A stretch of 25,179 nucleotides of DNA from a virus (IMGVR_UViG_3300024999_001501:1-25179), one strand, 5' to 3'. Shown: positions 15,583-22,842, numbered from the stretch's first letter. Program-made: numbers and translations. The notes: generated by a model from the sequence alone, not told the origin.

Positions 15583-17846
15583 TTCAAGTCACCCCCTATA
15601 TCAAATATCGTTAAGTTCACCATCCCATCTGGTAGAATATTAACCGCTGGAGCATCATCCTTTTTCTTTCCTCTCGCCGGTTTAATATCGGGGTCAAACG
15701 AATCGAAAACGGTTAACGACCCTTCCTTGTCTGCCATTTCTTCAACTGCGGCCCTCAAATTCCCAATAGATTGATCAAAATAACTAGGCTTTAACTCGAT
15801 ACCCTTGTATTGGCGGCCCATCTTTAACGCCACATACCCGCTGGAACCTATGCCATTGAAGGGGTCCAACACAGTATCACCAACGTTTGTCCATAACTCC
15901 AAGCCTCTCTGAATAACTTCCAATTGTAATGGGCAAATATGTTTTTCGTCTTGCTCCACCCGAGCTGACTTGCGCTGCAATGTGTCAGATTGACGAATAT
16001 CCATCCATACCGGGCTTGCGTATCTCTGCCAAATTTCGACCGGAAACTCCTCTGGCGTGTGGCAAACTTTCTCGGGGTTTTCTCCAGGCTTTCGCATCGT
16101 AATTAGATAATCCGGCATACCTTGGCGGCACATGGAACTATCCTTTTTGATCTGCTTATGGAGAAGTCCAAGAGCTTTTGTCCTCTGCATTTCCACAACA
16201 GGGTCTTTCCAAATAACAACTTTTGAATGATAGATAAATCCTGCGTCCTGGAATAGCTTTACAAGCATACCTGGCAAGTCTTTCAGTCCGATAACCCCAT
16301 CCTTCGACTTCATCATTGGCAATTCCATGCAATGGAAACTGAGTAATCGTCCTGGAATAGTAACGCGATAAAGTTCGTCGACTAGGTATTTGAAGTGCTG
16401 CAAAAACTCATCATCGTTGCGACAATTACCCATGTCCCTATCACTATTTGAGTATGTGTATAAATTAGCAAATGGTGGCGAGAATACAGTGTAGTGGATA
16501 GAATCGCTTGGCATTTTCCTAGTCTCTTCAACGCAATCCCCTAGCCTCAATTCCCATCCCTGTCCTTCAACAACAGACGTTTCGTAGGTTGCCGTATCCC
16601 GAATAGTACTCTTGATATTTTCTTTAGTGATTTCCTGAGTCGCCGCAATCATCCCGTCTAACATTGTATTAAAATCATCCTCTTTCCTTTGAATATTGCG
16701 GACTACTGCGCCCTCCGCCTTTGCTGTGATAATGTAAACGTCAACAGGTTTGGTTTGTCCGAATCTCCAGCATCGTCTAATCGCTTGGTAGAGTTGCTCG
16801 AAGCTATCTGACAACCCCACGAACGCCATCTTAGAACAATGCTGCCAGTTCATCCCGAACCCAGCTATGGATGGTTTTGTGACAAGTTTCTGGACCATAC
16901 CATCTGTGAATCCGATCATGGATTGCTCTTTGTATTCTGGCTTGTGGCTCCCTCTGATCTCGATAGCGTCTTTAATCCCCTGGGTTAATTTTTCGCTCTC
17001 ATCATTCAAATTGCACCAGACTATCCACGGCTCGTCAGACTCATTAACGATGTCTGAGCATGCCTTTACTCGCTCATCAATACTCTCTCGCCTTGCTTGC
17101 TGCCTATCCGATAGAGTTAGTGCTTCTCCATCAAAACTGCTATTCTCAACATCTACAGAGATTTGGTGAATATTAAGTGGAGGAAGATCAAATCCATCAT
17201 CTTCATACCCTAAATTTGATGGTTTTTGCATCATTACGGCCCAATTAGCGACCCATATCCAGAATGTTTCAACAGCATGACCTTTGATTCTCCATTTGCT
17301 TGTTGAACCTCCATCATGGACAAAGAACATGGCCAACATTTCAGATCGTGTCATTACCCCTAAGAATTCGGCATGATTACATAACTCCATGTGGTCGTTT
17401 GGGGCTGGCGTAGCCGTGCAGGCTAGTTTGTATTGGGTATCCTTAAAACCTTCAATTATGGACGTTCTAACCTTACCCGTAAATGATTTCAGGATAGAAC
17501 TTTCATCCAGGGCAACACCGCCGAACTTAGATAAATCAAACTTGTGTAGAAGCTCATAGTTGGTGATATTAATACCTGGCTTTACATCGAATTGCTCTCT
17601 ACAGAGGTTTACATGGATACCGAACTTAGCTCCCTCTTTTACCGTTTGACTTGATATGGCTAATGGTGCGAGAATCAAAACGTCTAAGCCTGTAGCGACA
17701 TGTATCTGCTTACTCCATTCGAGCTGCATAATTGTTTTACCAAGCCCTGTACCTGCAAATATTGCAGCTCTTCCCTTTGCCAATGCCCATCGCACAATGT
17801 CTTTCTGGAATTGAAATAACTGTTGACTTATACCTGTATCGGCCAC
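15579..17846 (-). CDS. SNF2-like helicase fused to DNA methyltransferase
   Basis: A phage-type fusion, 755 aa from GTG 17846. The helicase half has Walker A GTGLGKT 32-38, DESS 114-117, TATP 144-147 and motif VI QAIRRCWRFGQ 354-364. The second half is an amino-methyltransferase with SPPF at 456-459 (the N4-cytosine/N6-adenine catalytic motif) and DPFNGIGSSG at 661-670 binding S-adenosylmethionine. It probably methylates element DNA while translocating. GTG 17846 has no ribosome binding site, and 20 sense codons continue upstream (EYAAFLESKKPAF...), resembling the usual N-terminus of the family, up to an ATA at 17906 that overlaps the previous TAG stop. Translation may therefore begin at 17906. 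Confidence 0.88.
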   Translation of the reverse strand: MADTGISQQLFQFQKDIVRWALAKGRAAIFAGTGLGKTIMQLEWSKQIHVATGLDVLILAPLAISSQTVKEGAKFGIHVNLCREQFDVKPGINITNYELLHKFDLSKFGGVALDESSILKSFTGKVRTSIIEGFKDTQYKLACTATPAPNDHMELCNHAEFLGVMTRSEMLAMFFVHDGGSTSKWRIKGHAVETFWIWVANWAVMMQKPSNLGYEDDGFDLPPLNIHQISVDVENSSFDGEALTLSDRQQARRESIDERVKACSDIVNESDEPWIVWCNLNDESEKLTQGIKDAIEIRGSHKPEYKEQSMIGFTDGMVQKLVTKPSIAGFGMNWQHCSKMAFVGLSDSFEQLYQAIRRCWRFGQTKPVDVYIITAKAEGAVVRNIQRKEDDFNTMLDGMIAATQEITKENIKSTIRDTATYETSVVEGQGWELRLGDCVEETRKMPSDSIHYTVFSPPFANLYTYSNSDRDMGNCRNDDEFLQHFKYLVDELYRVTIPGRLLSFHCMELPMMKSKDGVIGLKDLPGMLVKLFQDAGFIYHSKVVIWKDPVVEMQRTKALGLLHKQIKKDSSMCRQGMPDYLITMRKPGENPEKVCHTPEEFPVEIWQRYASPVWMDIRQSDTLQRKSARVEQDEKHICPLQLEVIQRGLELWTNVGDTVLDPFNGIGSSGYVALKMGRQYKGIELKPSYFDQSIGNLRAAVEEMADKEGSLTVFDSFDPDIKPARGKKKDDAPAVNILPDGMVNLTIFDIGGDLK

Positions 17847-17902
17847 ATAAATACCGCTACTTTTGAACGCTGGTTTTTTGCTTTCAAGAAATGCTGCGTA
17901 CT

Positions 17903-18148
17903 CTATTTAAATCCACCCCAATTCACACTATCGATAAACACCGGCTGCACAGCCCTCTGTCCGACCATCCTCGTATCCTGATAATCGACCACCATCTCCG
18001 ACCGAATCGTGTCGCCACTCCTCAGCATCCGCGACCAGAGTTCATGGTGCTCTCGCTTGGCTTGCTCGAGCTTGTACGCCTCGACTTCGCGACGAATCAG
18101 CTCGATTTTGAGTAGTTGCTTGCGAATGGATTTGAGTAGGTTTTTCAT
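17903..18148 (-). CDS. 81-aa helical protein, unknown
   Basis: Residues 1-45 form a strongly charged amphipathic helix (KNLLKSIRKQLLKIELIRRE), followed by a less ordered tail ending VNWGGFK. No family was recognised. The frame is open to a GTG at 18175, but ATG 18148 overlaps the TGA of the open frame before it (ATGA), as at other junctions of this operon, and is preceded by a purine-rich GGCGGGGAG. The TAG stop overlaps the presumed ATA start of the next gene. Confidence 0.6.
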   Translation of the reverse strand: MKNLLKSIRKQLLKIELIRREVEAYKLEQAKREHHELWSRMLRSGDTIRSEMVVDYQDTRMVGQRAVQPVFIDSVNWGGFK

Positions 18149-18276
18149 CTTCTCCCCGCCTTTCCTTTCCTCCACGCCATATACCGCTCGTAATGGTTCA
18201 ACTTTTTCTTTGTGAAAATCGGCGTAAATGCAATCCTAGCAACACCTAACGCCCAATACCCCTCTGGCCCCTGCTC
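18145..18276 (-). other. Open frame without a start codon, possible readthrough or broken gene
   Basis: Directly after the TGA of the 34-aa zinc gene, the same frame stays open for 43 codons (PEGYWALGVARIAFTPIF, then TKKKLNHYERYMAWRKGKA) and ends in a TGA that overlaps the next ATG. The composition looks like protein rather than chance, and the overlap at its end is of the kind used by real genes here. No ATG or GTG lies near its beginning; a TTG near the middle would give only 18 residues. It may be read through, use a rare start, or be a fragment created by a nonsense mutation. Confidence 0.4.
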
Positions 18277-18381
18277 TCACTTAGCCTTGCATTTCGGACA
18301 GCGGAATTCGGCCTTACCTGCAGGGAAGTACATGAGTTGACCGCAAATGCACGTTGGGACCATTTGCTTTGGCATCCCCAT
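18277..18381 (-). CDS. 34-aa zinc-ribbon microprotein
   Basis: A short gene with GAGGAGG 8 nt before ATG 18381. It encodes MGMPKQMVPTCICGQLMYF, then FRCPKCKAK and TGA. The C-x-C...C-x2-C pattern (C11, C13, C28, C31) fits a minimal zinc ribbon. Function unknown. Its stop is in frame with the following 43 open codons, so a 78-residue product would arise if the TGA were read through or had arisen by mutation. Confidence 0.65.
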   Translation of the reverse strand: MGMPKQMVPTCICGQLMYFPAGKAEFRCPKCKAK

Positions 18382-18398
18382 TGGCTTGTCCTCCTCAC

Positions 18399-18728
18399 TT
18401 AATCCTTACTCAATTTGGCGATTAGCGCGGCCTTGCAGATTGCTTCGGTGACTTCCCCTACGGCAGCATTTGCCTCGTTTCCAAAATGCACCCAGCTTTG
18501 ATCGCCGTCTTCTGTGCTGGCAATAATGTAAGGTGAATTCATCTTCTCAACGACTTCCCAAGCATCATAGAGTCTGGTTGATGGTCGAAACTGTTCGCTT
18601 CTTTTCAGTCCTGGAGCAATATCCTCAAAAGGTCTCCATGCTCCTCGACCCCATTCCATAACGTCATTTCCCACCAAGGCATCCAACTCCGGCCCTGGCT
18701 TCATGGCTAAAATCTCAGCCTTTGTCAT
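18399..18728 (-). CDS. Phage ABA-sandwich domain protein
   Basis: A 109-aa protein resembling the small phage proteins with an ABA-sandwich domain. Visible features are the opening MTKAEILAMKPGPELDALVGNDVMEWG (in two overlapping blocks), RPSTRLYDAWEVVEKM in the middle and EAICKAALIAK near the end. The family has no assigned biochemical function. ATG 18728 has GAGGG about 8 nt upstream and matches the usual start of the family. A GTG at 18743, which overlaps the stop of the preceding gene, would add five residues. Confidence 0.75.
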   Translation of the reverse strand: MTKAEILAMKPGPELDALVGNDVMEWGRGAWRPFEDIAPGLKRSEQFRPSTRLYDAWEVVEKMNSPYIIASTEDGDQSWVHFGNEANAAVGEVTEAICKAALIAKLSKD

Positions 18729-18739
18729 ACTTACATCCC

Positions 18740-18880
18740 TCACTTAATCAACTTACTCACAAACGATTTAAGCTGTCCCTTGCTTAGCTCTTCCTTCTTC
18801 AATCGTTGTTGCTCCTGATACTTCAGCCTCCGCGCCTGATCCCTTTGCAGTATCTTCCATCCCCTTAGATGAGTTATCAT
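18740..18880 (-). CDS. 46-aa basic helical protein
   Basis: ATG 18880 is preceded by GGAGGT at ideal spacing. The 46 residues are strongly basic and helical (QRDQARRLKYQEQQRLKKEE) and end at a TGA overlapping a GTG of the next frame (GTGA). It lies almost wholly inside the 3' part of another open frame (18768-19079) in a different reading frame. The good ribosome binding site supports it as real. No family recognised. Confidence 0.55.
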   Translation of the reverse strand: MITHLRGWKILQRDQARRLKYQEQQRLKKEELSKGQLKSFVSKLIK

Positions 18881-19079
18881 GCTTACCTCCTATACCCTCT
18901 AACGCATCGCGCCAACACTGCCGACATTCGGTTCCTACACCACACTCAAGCGAATCATTCAGCCCGACATTGCTCGGACAAGGGACATCGTCGCTATCTG
19001 GCCCGAAAGCCTCTAGGACCTTTTCAAGTTGGAGTTTTGGGCGAGCGTTTTCGGATTTGAGTTGATCGATGGTTGTCAT
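18768..19079 (-). CDS. Small Cys-containing protein, unknown
   Basis: A 103-aa frame with a perfect GGAGGTG before ATG 19079. Residues 1-25 are a short coiled helix (TIDQLKSENARPKLQLEK). Residues about 34-56 hold four Cys (CPSNVGLNDSLECGVGTECRQC), a possible zinc site. The last 40 residues are low-complexity and acidic and overlap the 46-aa gene in another frame, so the C-terminal part may be selected only weakly. Function unknown. Confidence 0.55.
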   Translation of the reverse strand: MTTIDQLKSENARPKLQLEKVLEAFGPDSDDVPCPSNVGLNDSLECGVGTECRQCWRDALEGIGGKHDNSSKGMEDTAKGSGAEAEVSGATTIEEGRAKQGTA

Positions 19080-19098
19080 GGTTTTTCACCTCCTTGTG

Positions 19099-19716
19099 TT
19101 AGTTTAAATACCTGCCCTGCACCGTCTTACTAATCGAAAGACCTAAATTAAATTTCTCACTAAGTGCCATTAAGTTCACAGTCTCATCCAGGATCTCCTG
19201 ACGTGGTACGAGCATATCTGGTGTCATTTTGTCCTTCTTGAGCATCTTTTGATAACCATACATAGTTGATACTGTTTTATTGGCGATTGTGTTAGCTTTG
19301 ATAAAGTGCTTTGGAACTGGTTTAGCTAGATTGGCGTTTAATTGGGCCATTGCTCCGCGCTGGTGCTCTTTGTCCAACATGCGGAAGACCTGAAATCCCT
19401 CGAGGCCATCGGACTTGCGGAGAGTTTTAAGGATATCGAAGACCCAATCTTGAAAGTCTTCAGCTTCTTTCTTCCTAGAGCGCATAATCACCCTGTAGAT
19501 ACCAGCCTCGGAAATAATAGATACTTCCTGTTCTCCACCTTGGGTGCTCATTAAGTGAGTACCCTTTTGACTGGGTTTCACCTTGCGGAGCATGCTATCA
19601 ACTCTGTGATAATCCAAAGCTGTTGCGATGTCGGTCGCCGCTCCCCACCAATCACCATGATTAACCTCTACAAATCGGACTTCATGACCTAGCCAAGTTT
19701 CGGTTCGTATTTTCAC
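19099..19716 (-). CDS. BRO-N domain antirepressor-like protein
   Basis: A 205-aa protein with a BRO-N/antirepressor N-terminal domain at residues about 5-100 (GDWWGAATDIATALDY, then ISEAGIYRVIMRSRKKEAEDFQDWV in adjacent blocks). The C-terminal 100 residues are mostly helical and include KANTIANKTVSTMYGYQKM. Phage antirepressors with this domain counteract or modulate the lytic-lysogenic repressor. Its place near the Cro-like regulator fits that. The start is GTG with AAGGAAG upstream; it overlaps the TAG of the preceding gene by one base. Confidence 0.8.
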   Translation of the reverse strand: MKIRTETWLGHEVRFVEVNHGDWWGAATDIATALDYHRVDSMLRKVKPSQKGTHLMSTQGGEQEVSIISEAGIYRVIMRSRKKEAEDFQDWVFDILKTLRKSDGLEGFQVFRMLDKEHQRGAMAQLNANLAKPVPKHFIKANTIANKTVSTMYGYQKMLKKDKMTPDMLVPRQEILDETVNLMALSEKFNLGLSISKTVQGRYLN

Positions 19717-19841
19717 TAGCTCACTTCCTTTTTGATCAAATCCGCTTTTTCACAATCCATCGACTTCCTATACCAATCAACAAGGTAATCCGCTAACTCC
19801 TGTAGTTCGCGTTCATCGTTCGCATCTAATATCTTTTCCAA
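19716..19841 (-). CDS. 41-aa LADYLV-family microprotein
   Basis: A hidden gene from TTG 19841 to TAG 19716, beginning inside the end of the Cro-like gene and touching the antirepressor start. It reads EKILDANDERELQELADYLV, then DWYRKSMDCEKADL. It is related to the 37-aa protein at 22712 (shared I-L...ELQ-x-LADYLV core). The ribosome binding site is poor (AGGGGG too close), so it may depend on coupling. Function unknown. Confidence 0.55.
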   Translation of the reverse strand: MEKILDANDERELQELADYLVDWYRKSMDCEKADLIKKEVS

Positions 19842-20070
19842 CCCCCTCGATTCTCCGAATAACGGATTTCGTTAGTTTTTCGTCATAAAAAACTGCTACA
19901 TCTTCGCCTAATACCTTGGCGATAACCTCAAGTTTCTCAGCGGTTATATTGGCTTGTCCGTTCTCTAAGTACTGATACCCCTGTGGTGTCTTGTATCCCA
20001 GCATTTTACTAACATGACTTGCCATAATCCCCTTTGCCTTCCTTATGTTCTTCACGTTGTCGCGAATCAC
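19813..20070 (-). CDS. XRE-family (Cro-like) regulator
   Basis: An 85-aa HTH protein, first gene of the leftward operon. The helix-turn-helix spans about residues 7-45 (NIRKAKGIMASHVSKMLGY, then YQYLENGQANITAEKLEVIA). The frame is open to 20172, but that would run through the promoter; GTG 20070 with GAGGGGGTG six bases upstream is the fitting start. Divergent from the CI-like repressor, it probably controls the switch as Cro does, or helps repress its own promoter. An operator-like AACG-N5-CGTT lies within its own 3' end. Confidence 0.75.
   Translation of the reverse strand: MIRDNVKNIRKAKGIMASHVSKMLGYKTPQGYQYLENGQANITAEKLEVIAKVLGEDVAVFYDEKLTKSVIRRIEGVGKDIRCER
19861..19873. promoter_or_regulatory. 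Operator-like AACG-N5-CGTT inside Cro-like gene
   Basis: AACGGATTTCGTT, a 4-bp inverted repeat with a 5-nt centre (5 bp with the flanking T and A). It differs by one base from the site at 22896. Being inside a coding region, it could be an auxiliary operator or chance. Confidence 0.4.
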
Positions 20071-20091
20071 TCCAGTCACCCCCTCTCTATG

Positions 20092-20104
20092 CACGGATTT
20101 CGTT
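20092..20104. promoter_or_regulatory. Operator-like site downstream of leftward promoter
   Basis: CACGGATTTCGTT matches the site at 19861 in 12 of 13 bases, lies between the predicted leftward -10 and the Cro-like start, and could block transcription when bound by the repressor. Confidence 0.5.
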
Positions 20105-20119
20105 TGTAGGCTTACGCTT

Positions 20120-20148
20120 ATCTTATATTCGAATCTCGTACATGTCAA
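20120..20148 (-). promoter_or_regulatory. Leftward operon promoter
   Basis: On the minus strand TTGACA (20143-20148) is followed, 17 bases later, by TAAGAT (20120-20125). The -35 is perfect and the -10 matches four of six consensus positions. It would start transcription near 20113 and drive the long replication operon. Confidence 0.7.
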
Positions 20149-20183
20149 TATCTTTTTTGGTAAATTTAACATATTGCGTACAA

Positions 20184-20199
20184 ATAGTTCATAGACTAT
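20184..20199. promoter_or_regulatory. Inverted repeat in repressor promoter region
   Basis: ATAGT-N6-ACTAT is a perfect 5-bp inverted repeat overlapping the -35 area of the rightward repressor promoter; a possible operator for one of the two XRE proteins. Confidence 0.35.
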
Positions 20200-20206
20200 C
20201 TGGTTA

Positions 20207-20229
20207 TGCTATAATAATGCTGTTATAAT
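20207..20229 (+). promoter_or_regulatory. Repressor promoter (extended -10)
   Basis: TGC-TATAAT at 20207-20215 and TGT-TATAAT at 20221-20229 are two extended -10 elements in a row before the CI-like gene. No good -35 is visible, which is acceptable for extended -10 promoters. Which of the two is used cannot be decided. Confidence 0.6.
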
Positions 20230-20253
20230 TATAAAAGATGGAGGCTATCACAC

Positions 20254-20646
20254 ATGACCAATATTGGTGATCGTATCCGAGATTTGCGTGATCGCCGTGG
20301 TTTCAAACAACAAGAACTAGCGGAGAAGATTGGAACATCGCGGCAAGTTCTTTCTAATTGGGAGAGAAGTTATACGCCAGTTGATACTGAAGGAGTAGCG
20401 AAATTAGCTAAAGTATTAGAGGTATCGGCTGACTACATCCTTTATGGGCGAGAAGGCGGCTCTACAATTAAACAAATAGCACTAGCACTGGAGGGGGATG
20501 ATGAGCTTTTAGCATTCTTTGATGATTTAAGCAAGAGAGAGGATTTGAGGCTGTTGTTTAAGCAGGTTAAACCCTTAAAGCCAGACGTTATCAAACGCAT
20601 AATTAAATACATTAAGTTGGTAGAGGACGAAGAGATGAATGAATGA
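20254..20646 (+). CDS. CI/ImmR-like XRE repressor
   Basis: A 130-aa repressor. The N-terminal HTH (residues about 6-60: IGDRIRDLRDRRGFKQQELA, then GTSRQVLSNWER) is a classical XRE domain with recognition helix near 28-37. The C-terminal part is helical (LKPDVIKRIIKYIKL) and probably dimerises. There is no LexA-type peptidase domain. Inactivation would therefore depend on the metallopeptidase encoded next to it, as ImmR depends on ImmA in ICEBs1. GGAGG lies 9 nt before the ATG. A hairpin terminator follows the stop within a few bases. Confidence 0.85.
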   Translation: MTNIGDRIRDLRDRRGFKQQELAEKIGTSRQVLSNWERSYTPVDTEGVAKLAKVLEVSADYILYGREGGSTIKQIALALEGDDELLAFFDDLSKREDLRLLFKQVKPLKPDVIKRIIKYIKLVEDEEMNE

Positions 20647-20651
20647 TTAAA

Positions 20652-20679
20652 CCCACGACAATGATGTCGTGGGATTTTT
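20652..20679 (+). terminator. Rho-independent terminator
   Basis: CCCACGACA (20652-20660), a 4-nt loop, TGTCGTGGG (20665-20673), then ATTTTTG: a perfect 9-bp stem with a T-run right after the repressor gene. Some readthrough could still feed the metallopeptidase gene. Confidence 0.9.
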
Positions 20680-20722
20680 GCATCTTTAAGCGTTCTTACA
20701 AAATAAACAAGAAGGTGACATA

Positions 20723-21031
20723 ATGGGACAAAGTTTTCGTGCAACCGACCTAAACGACGTTAAAGTTCACTCAGTCATGCTAGGAGAAGGAATTAAAGGT
20801 TTCATCTATGTCTCAAAGAAAAACGTACCACACATCTTTATTAGCGAGTCACTGTCTCCAGAATGCACAGCAGAAACATTGGCTCACGAACTCTATCACC
20901 TCAAGCACGACAACCTATCTCGCGGAATCGGACTAGACAAACAGCAAGATGAATCTGAGCAAAAGGCTAATAAATTCGCCGCACGAAATTTTCACAGACT
21001 AATAGACCTTATGCGTATTAGTGCCATTTAA
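20723..21031 (+). CDS. ImmA/IrrE-type metallopeptidase
   Basis: A 102-aa zinc peptidase. AHELYHLKHD gives the HExxH zinc motif (H55, E56, H59), and ESEQKANKFAA with E79 supplies the third ligand, as in the ImmA/IrrE family. In ICEBs1 and related phages such proteins cleave the neighbouring repressor upon DNA damage or cell-density signals. It is shorter than many members. AAGGTG precedes the ATG. It lies after the terminator behind the repressor and ends tail-to-tail with the recombinase gene, with a 14-bp overlap of the two coding ends. Confidence 0.85.
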   Translation: MGQSFRATDLNDVKVHSVMLGEGIKGFIYVSKKNVPHIFISESLSPECTAETLAHELYHLKHDNLSRGIGLDKQQDESEQKANKFAARNFHRLIDLMRISAI

Positions 21032-22643
21032 CCCTAAGACCATCACCTCTAGAGAATGCCTGGAACTCCCAGGTGCTCTCTATATAATAAAGTGTAGTTT
21101 GTGATATGGCATCTCCTGAAATTCCTAACTCTAAACTCCGTCCCAAACGATACGAGATAACTGCCCTATTGCCTCTTTTTCCGTTTTCCTGCTCAATTGT
21201 AAGCACCTCTACCTTTTTAACTAGACCGCGAATAACCCTAGCCTTTACCTTTTTGTCGAGGATTTCGGATTGTTTAAGGATAAAATCAAAGAGCACTTGA
21301 GAATTAATCACCTCAGCCTCAACTGACTTCGATTTCTCCTGCTGCTCAAATAACTGTTCCTTGCGCGAATTAAGAGATCTTATTTCTATTGATATTGATT
21401 TCAGCTCTTTTTCTGCATCCTCATCCGATATGATTCCCCTGTTGATCAGGGAGAGTATCTTCTCTTTTGCTTTCTGCTTCTTGATAAGAGCCTCTTCAAC
21501 TTCAGATAACTCGTTGACAACAGGCGCGACAGACTCCTTACCCTTGGCAACCGAACGATCTACATATTTCTTGATTTGCTCAGGCTTCTTCACGATCTCT
21601 AATATGTCGGACCAAACAGCATCCTCGATCAGTGTGGCCTTGATTTGCTTTGCTGTACATCGTTTGCCCTGCCCTTGGTCCGTTGTGCCCGTACAGCGAT
21701 AATAGGCCCTATTAGTTCCTCCACTGTTCCCAATCATGGACCTTCCGCAATGTCCACAGAAAATAACTCCCCTTAACAAGTACAATCTTCCTCGCTTTCC
21801 TCTCGCATTATCAGCATTGGCCAGTATCTTCTTCTGAATAGCATTAAATGTCTGTATATCGACAAGTGCAGGAACGTCCACTTCGATTGTTTCCCTATTC
21901 CTCTTTGACCTTTGTAGATAATTATAAACCCCAGTATATGCCTCAGTCTTGAGAATGATAGAGATATGTCCTGCATGCCATTTCCCTGTGCTGGCGTTCT
22001 TCGTGCCCTTGGAGGTTGCTGGAGTCTCGACTCCTTTTGCGTTAAGATATTTGGCTAACTCAAACATAGTCATTTCCTCAGAATATAATTTAAAGACGAG
22101 CTTGACGGTTTCTGCCTCCGGTTCATAGATAACCAACTTCCCATCATCGCCGATGCGATAACCAAATGGTGGAGCACCAGAAACCCACTTTCCAGCTTTT
22201 GCATTGCGATCCTTACCCATTTGTGTACGCTCCAATATTGTGTCTCTCTCAAGGGCCGCGATACTTGCCAGCAATGTCATAAAGAACTTACCTGTTGGCG
22301 TACCAGTATCGAAGGCCTCTGTCATACTTATGAGCCGAACATTATACGCCTCAAGGAATTCGTAGGTATCAAGAACGTGCTTAACGCTCCTAGCTAATCG
22401 GTCTAGGCGATAAACATAAACCGCCCCAATCTTCCCTATCTTCACATCGTTTAGCATCCTTGATGCGTTTTCTCTTTTCTCTAACGCGATGGTTCCAGAC
22501 GTACCTTCATCAAGATACATTTCAAATCCAGTTGTTTCGTTCAAATCAAAATACTTATTCGCATAGTCTACTTGTGTCTCGATCGTCCCCTTTTCAGCTT
22601 GCTCGTCCGTTGAATTCCTACCATAAAAAGCGTCTATCTTCAA
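21018..22643 (-). CDS. Large serine recombinase (integrase)
   Basis: A 541-aa site-specific recombinase. The catalytic domain shows YGRNSTDEQ with nucleophile Ser11 and the RLDRLARS arginine motif at 79-86. The recombinase domain begins at about 156 (GAPPFGYRI). A zinc ribbon (C296, C299, C317, C329) and a coiled coil (about 365-440) follow, as in phage and ICE integrases of this type. It would integrate and excise the element. The start is TTG with GGAGG 7 nt upstream, and an extended -10 promoter lies about 45 bp before it. The variant Asn10 before Ser11 differs from the more common Val-Ser. No att site was identified. Confidence 0.93.
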   Translation of the reverse strand: MKIDAFYGRNSTDEQAEKGTIETQVDYANKYFDLNETTGFEMYLDEGTSGTIALEKRENASRMLNDVKIGKIGAVYVYRLDRLARSVKHVLDTYEFLEAYNVRLISMTEAFDTGTPTGKFFMTLLASIAALERDTILERTQMGKDRNAKAGKWVSGAPPFGYRIGDDGKLVIYEPEAETVKLVFKLYSEEMTMFELAKYLNAKGVETPATSKGTKNASTGKWHAGHISIILKTEAYTGVYNYLQRSKRNRETIEVDVPALVDIQTFNAIQKKILANADNARGKRGRLYLLRGVIFCGHCGRSMIGNSGGTNRAYYRCTGTTDQGQGKRCTAKQIKATLIEDAVWSDILEIVKKPEQIKKYVDRSVAKGKESVAPVVNELSEVEEALIKKQKAKEKILSLINRGIISDEDAEKELKSISIEIRSLNSRKEQLFEQQEKSKSVEAEVINSQVLFDFILKQSEILDKKVKARVIRGLVKKVEVLTIEQENGKRGNRAVISYRLGRSLELGISGDAISQTTLYYIESTWEFQAFSRGDGLRVKWH

Positions 22644-22685
22644 ATTTACGCCTCCTTGTCTTAGGACAACTTTAGTGGTGCATAG

Positions 22686-22694
22686 ATTATACCA
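22686..22694 (-). promoter_or_regulatory. Recombinase promoter (extended -10)
   Basis: On the minus strand TGG-TATAAT forms an extended -10 about 45 bp before the recombinase TTG; no clear -35. It overlaps the region just before the rightward 37-aa gene. Confidence 0.6.
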
Positions 22695-22711
22695 TTAAGG
22701 GAGGGGGTAAA

Positions 22712-22825
22712 ATGATAGAAATAATTAGGATACTCCAAGACGAGGATGACCAAGAGGAATTGCAAGCCCTGGCGGATTACCTCGTAAATCTAATCATTAA
22801 CTCTTCCCTAATCCCTCGGCAATAA
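22712..22825 (+). CDS. 37-aa LADYLV-family microprotein
   Basis: A short gene with GGGAGGGGGT just before ATG 22712. It encodes MIEIIRILQDEDDQEELQAL, then ADYLVNLIINSS. The core ELQ-x-LADYLV is shared with the 41-aa protein at 19716-19841. Its last codons lie in the left arm of a terminator hairpin. Function unknown; the small acidic helix could bind another protein. Confidence 0.65.
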   Translation: MIEIIRILQDEDDQEELQALADYLVNLIINSSLIPRQ

Positions 22826-22842
22826 CAGCCGGGGGTCTTTTT
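22813..22842 (+). terminator. Rho-independent terminator
   Basis: CCCTCGGC (22813-22820), a 7-nt loop, GCCGGGGG (22828-22835) and TCTTTTT: an 8-bp stem with one G-T pair. The stop codon of the 37-aa gene is in the loop. Confidence 0.88.

Noticed and set aside
18277-18279. Selenocysteine at the TGA of the 34-aa zinc gene
   Set aside because: No hairpin resembling a bacterial SECIS element was evident directly after the TGA; nonsense mutation or separate genes are simpler.
21018-22711. Attachment site next to the recombinase
   Set aside because: Short imperfect repeats exist on both sides, but without an empty site for comparison no core can be supported.
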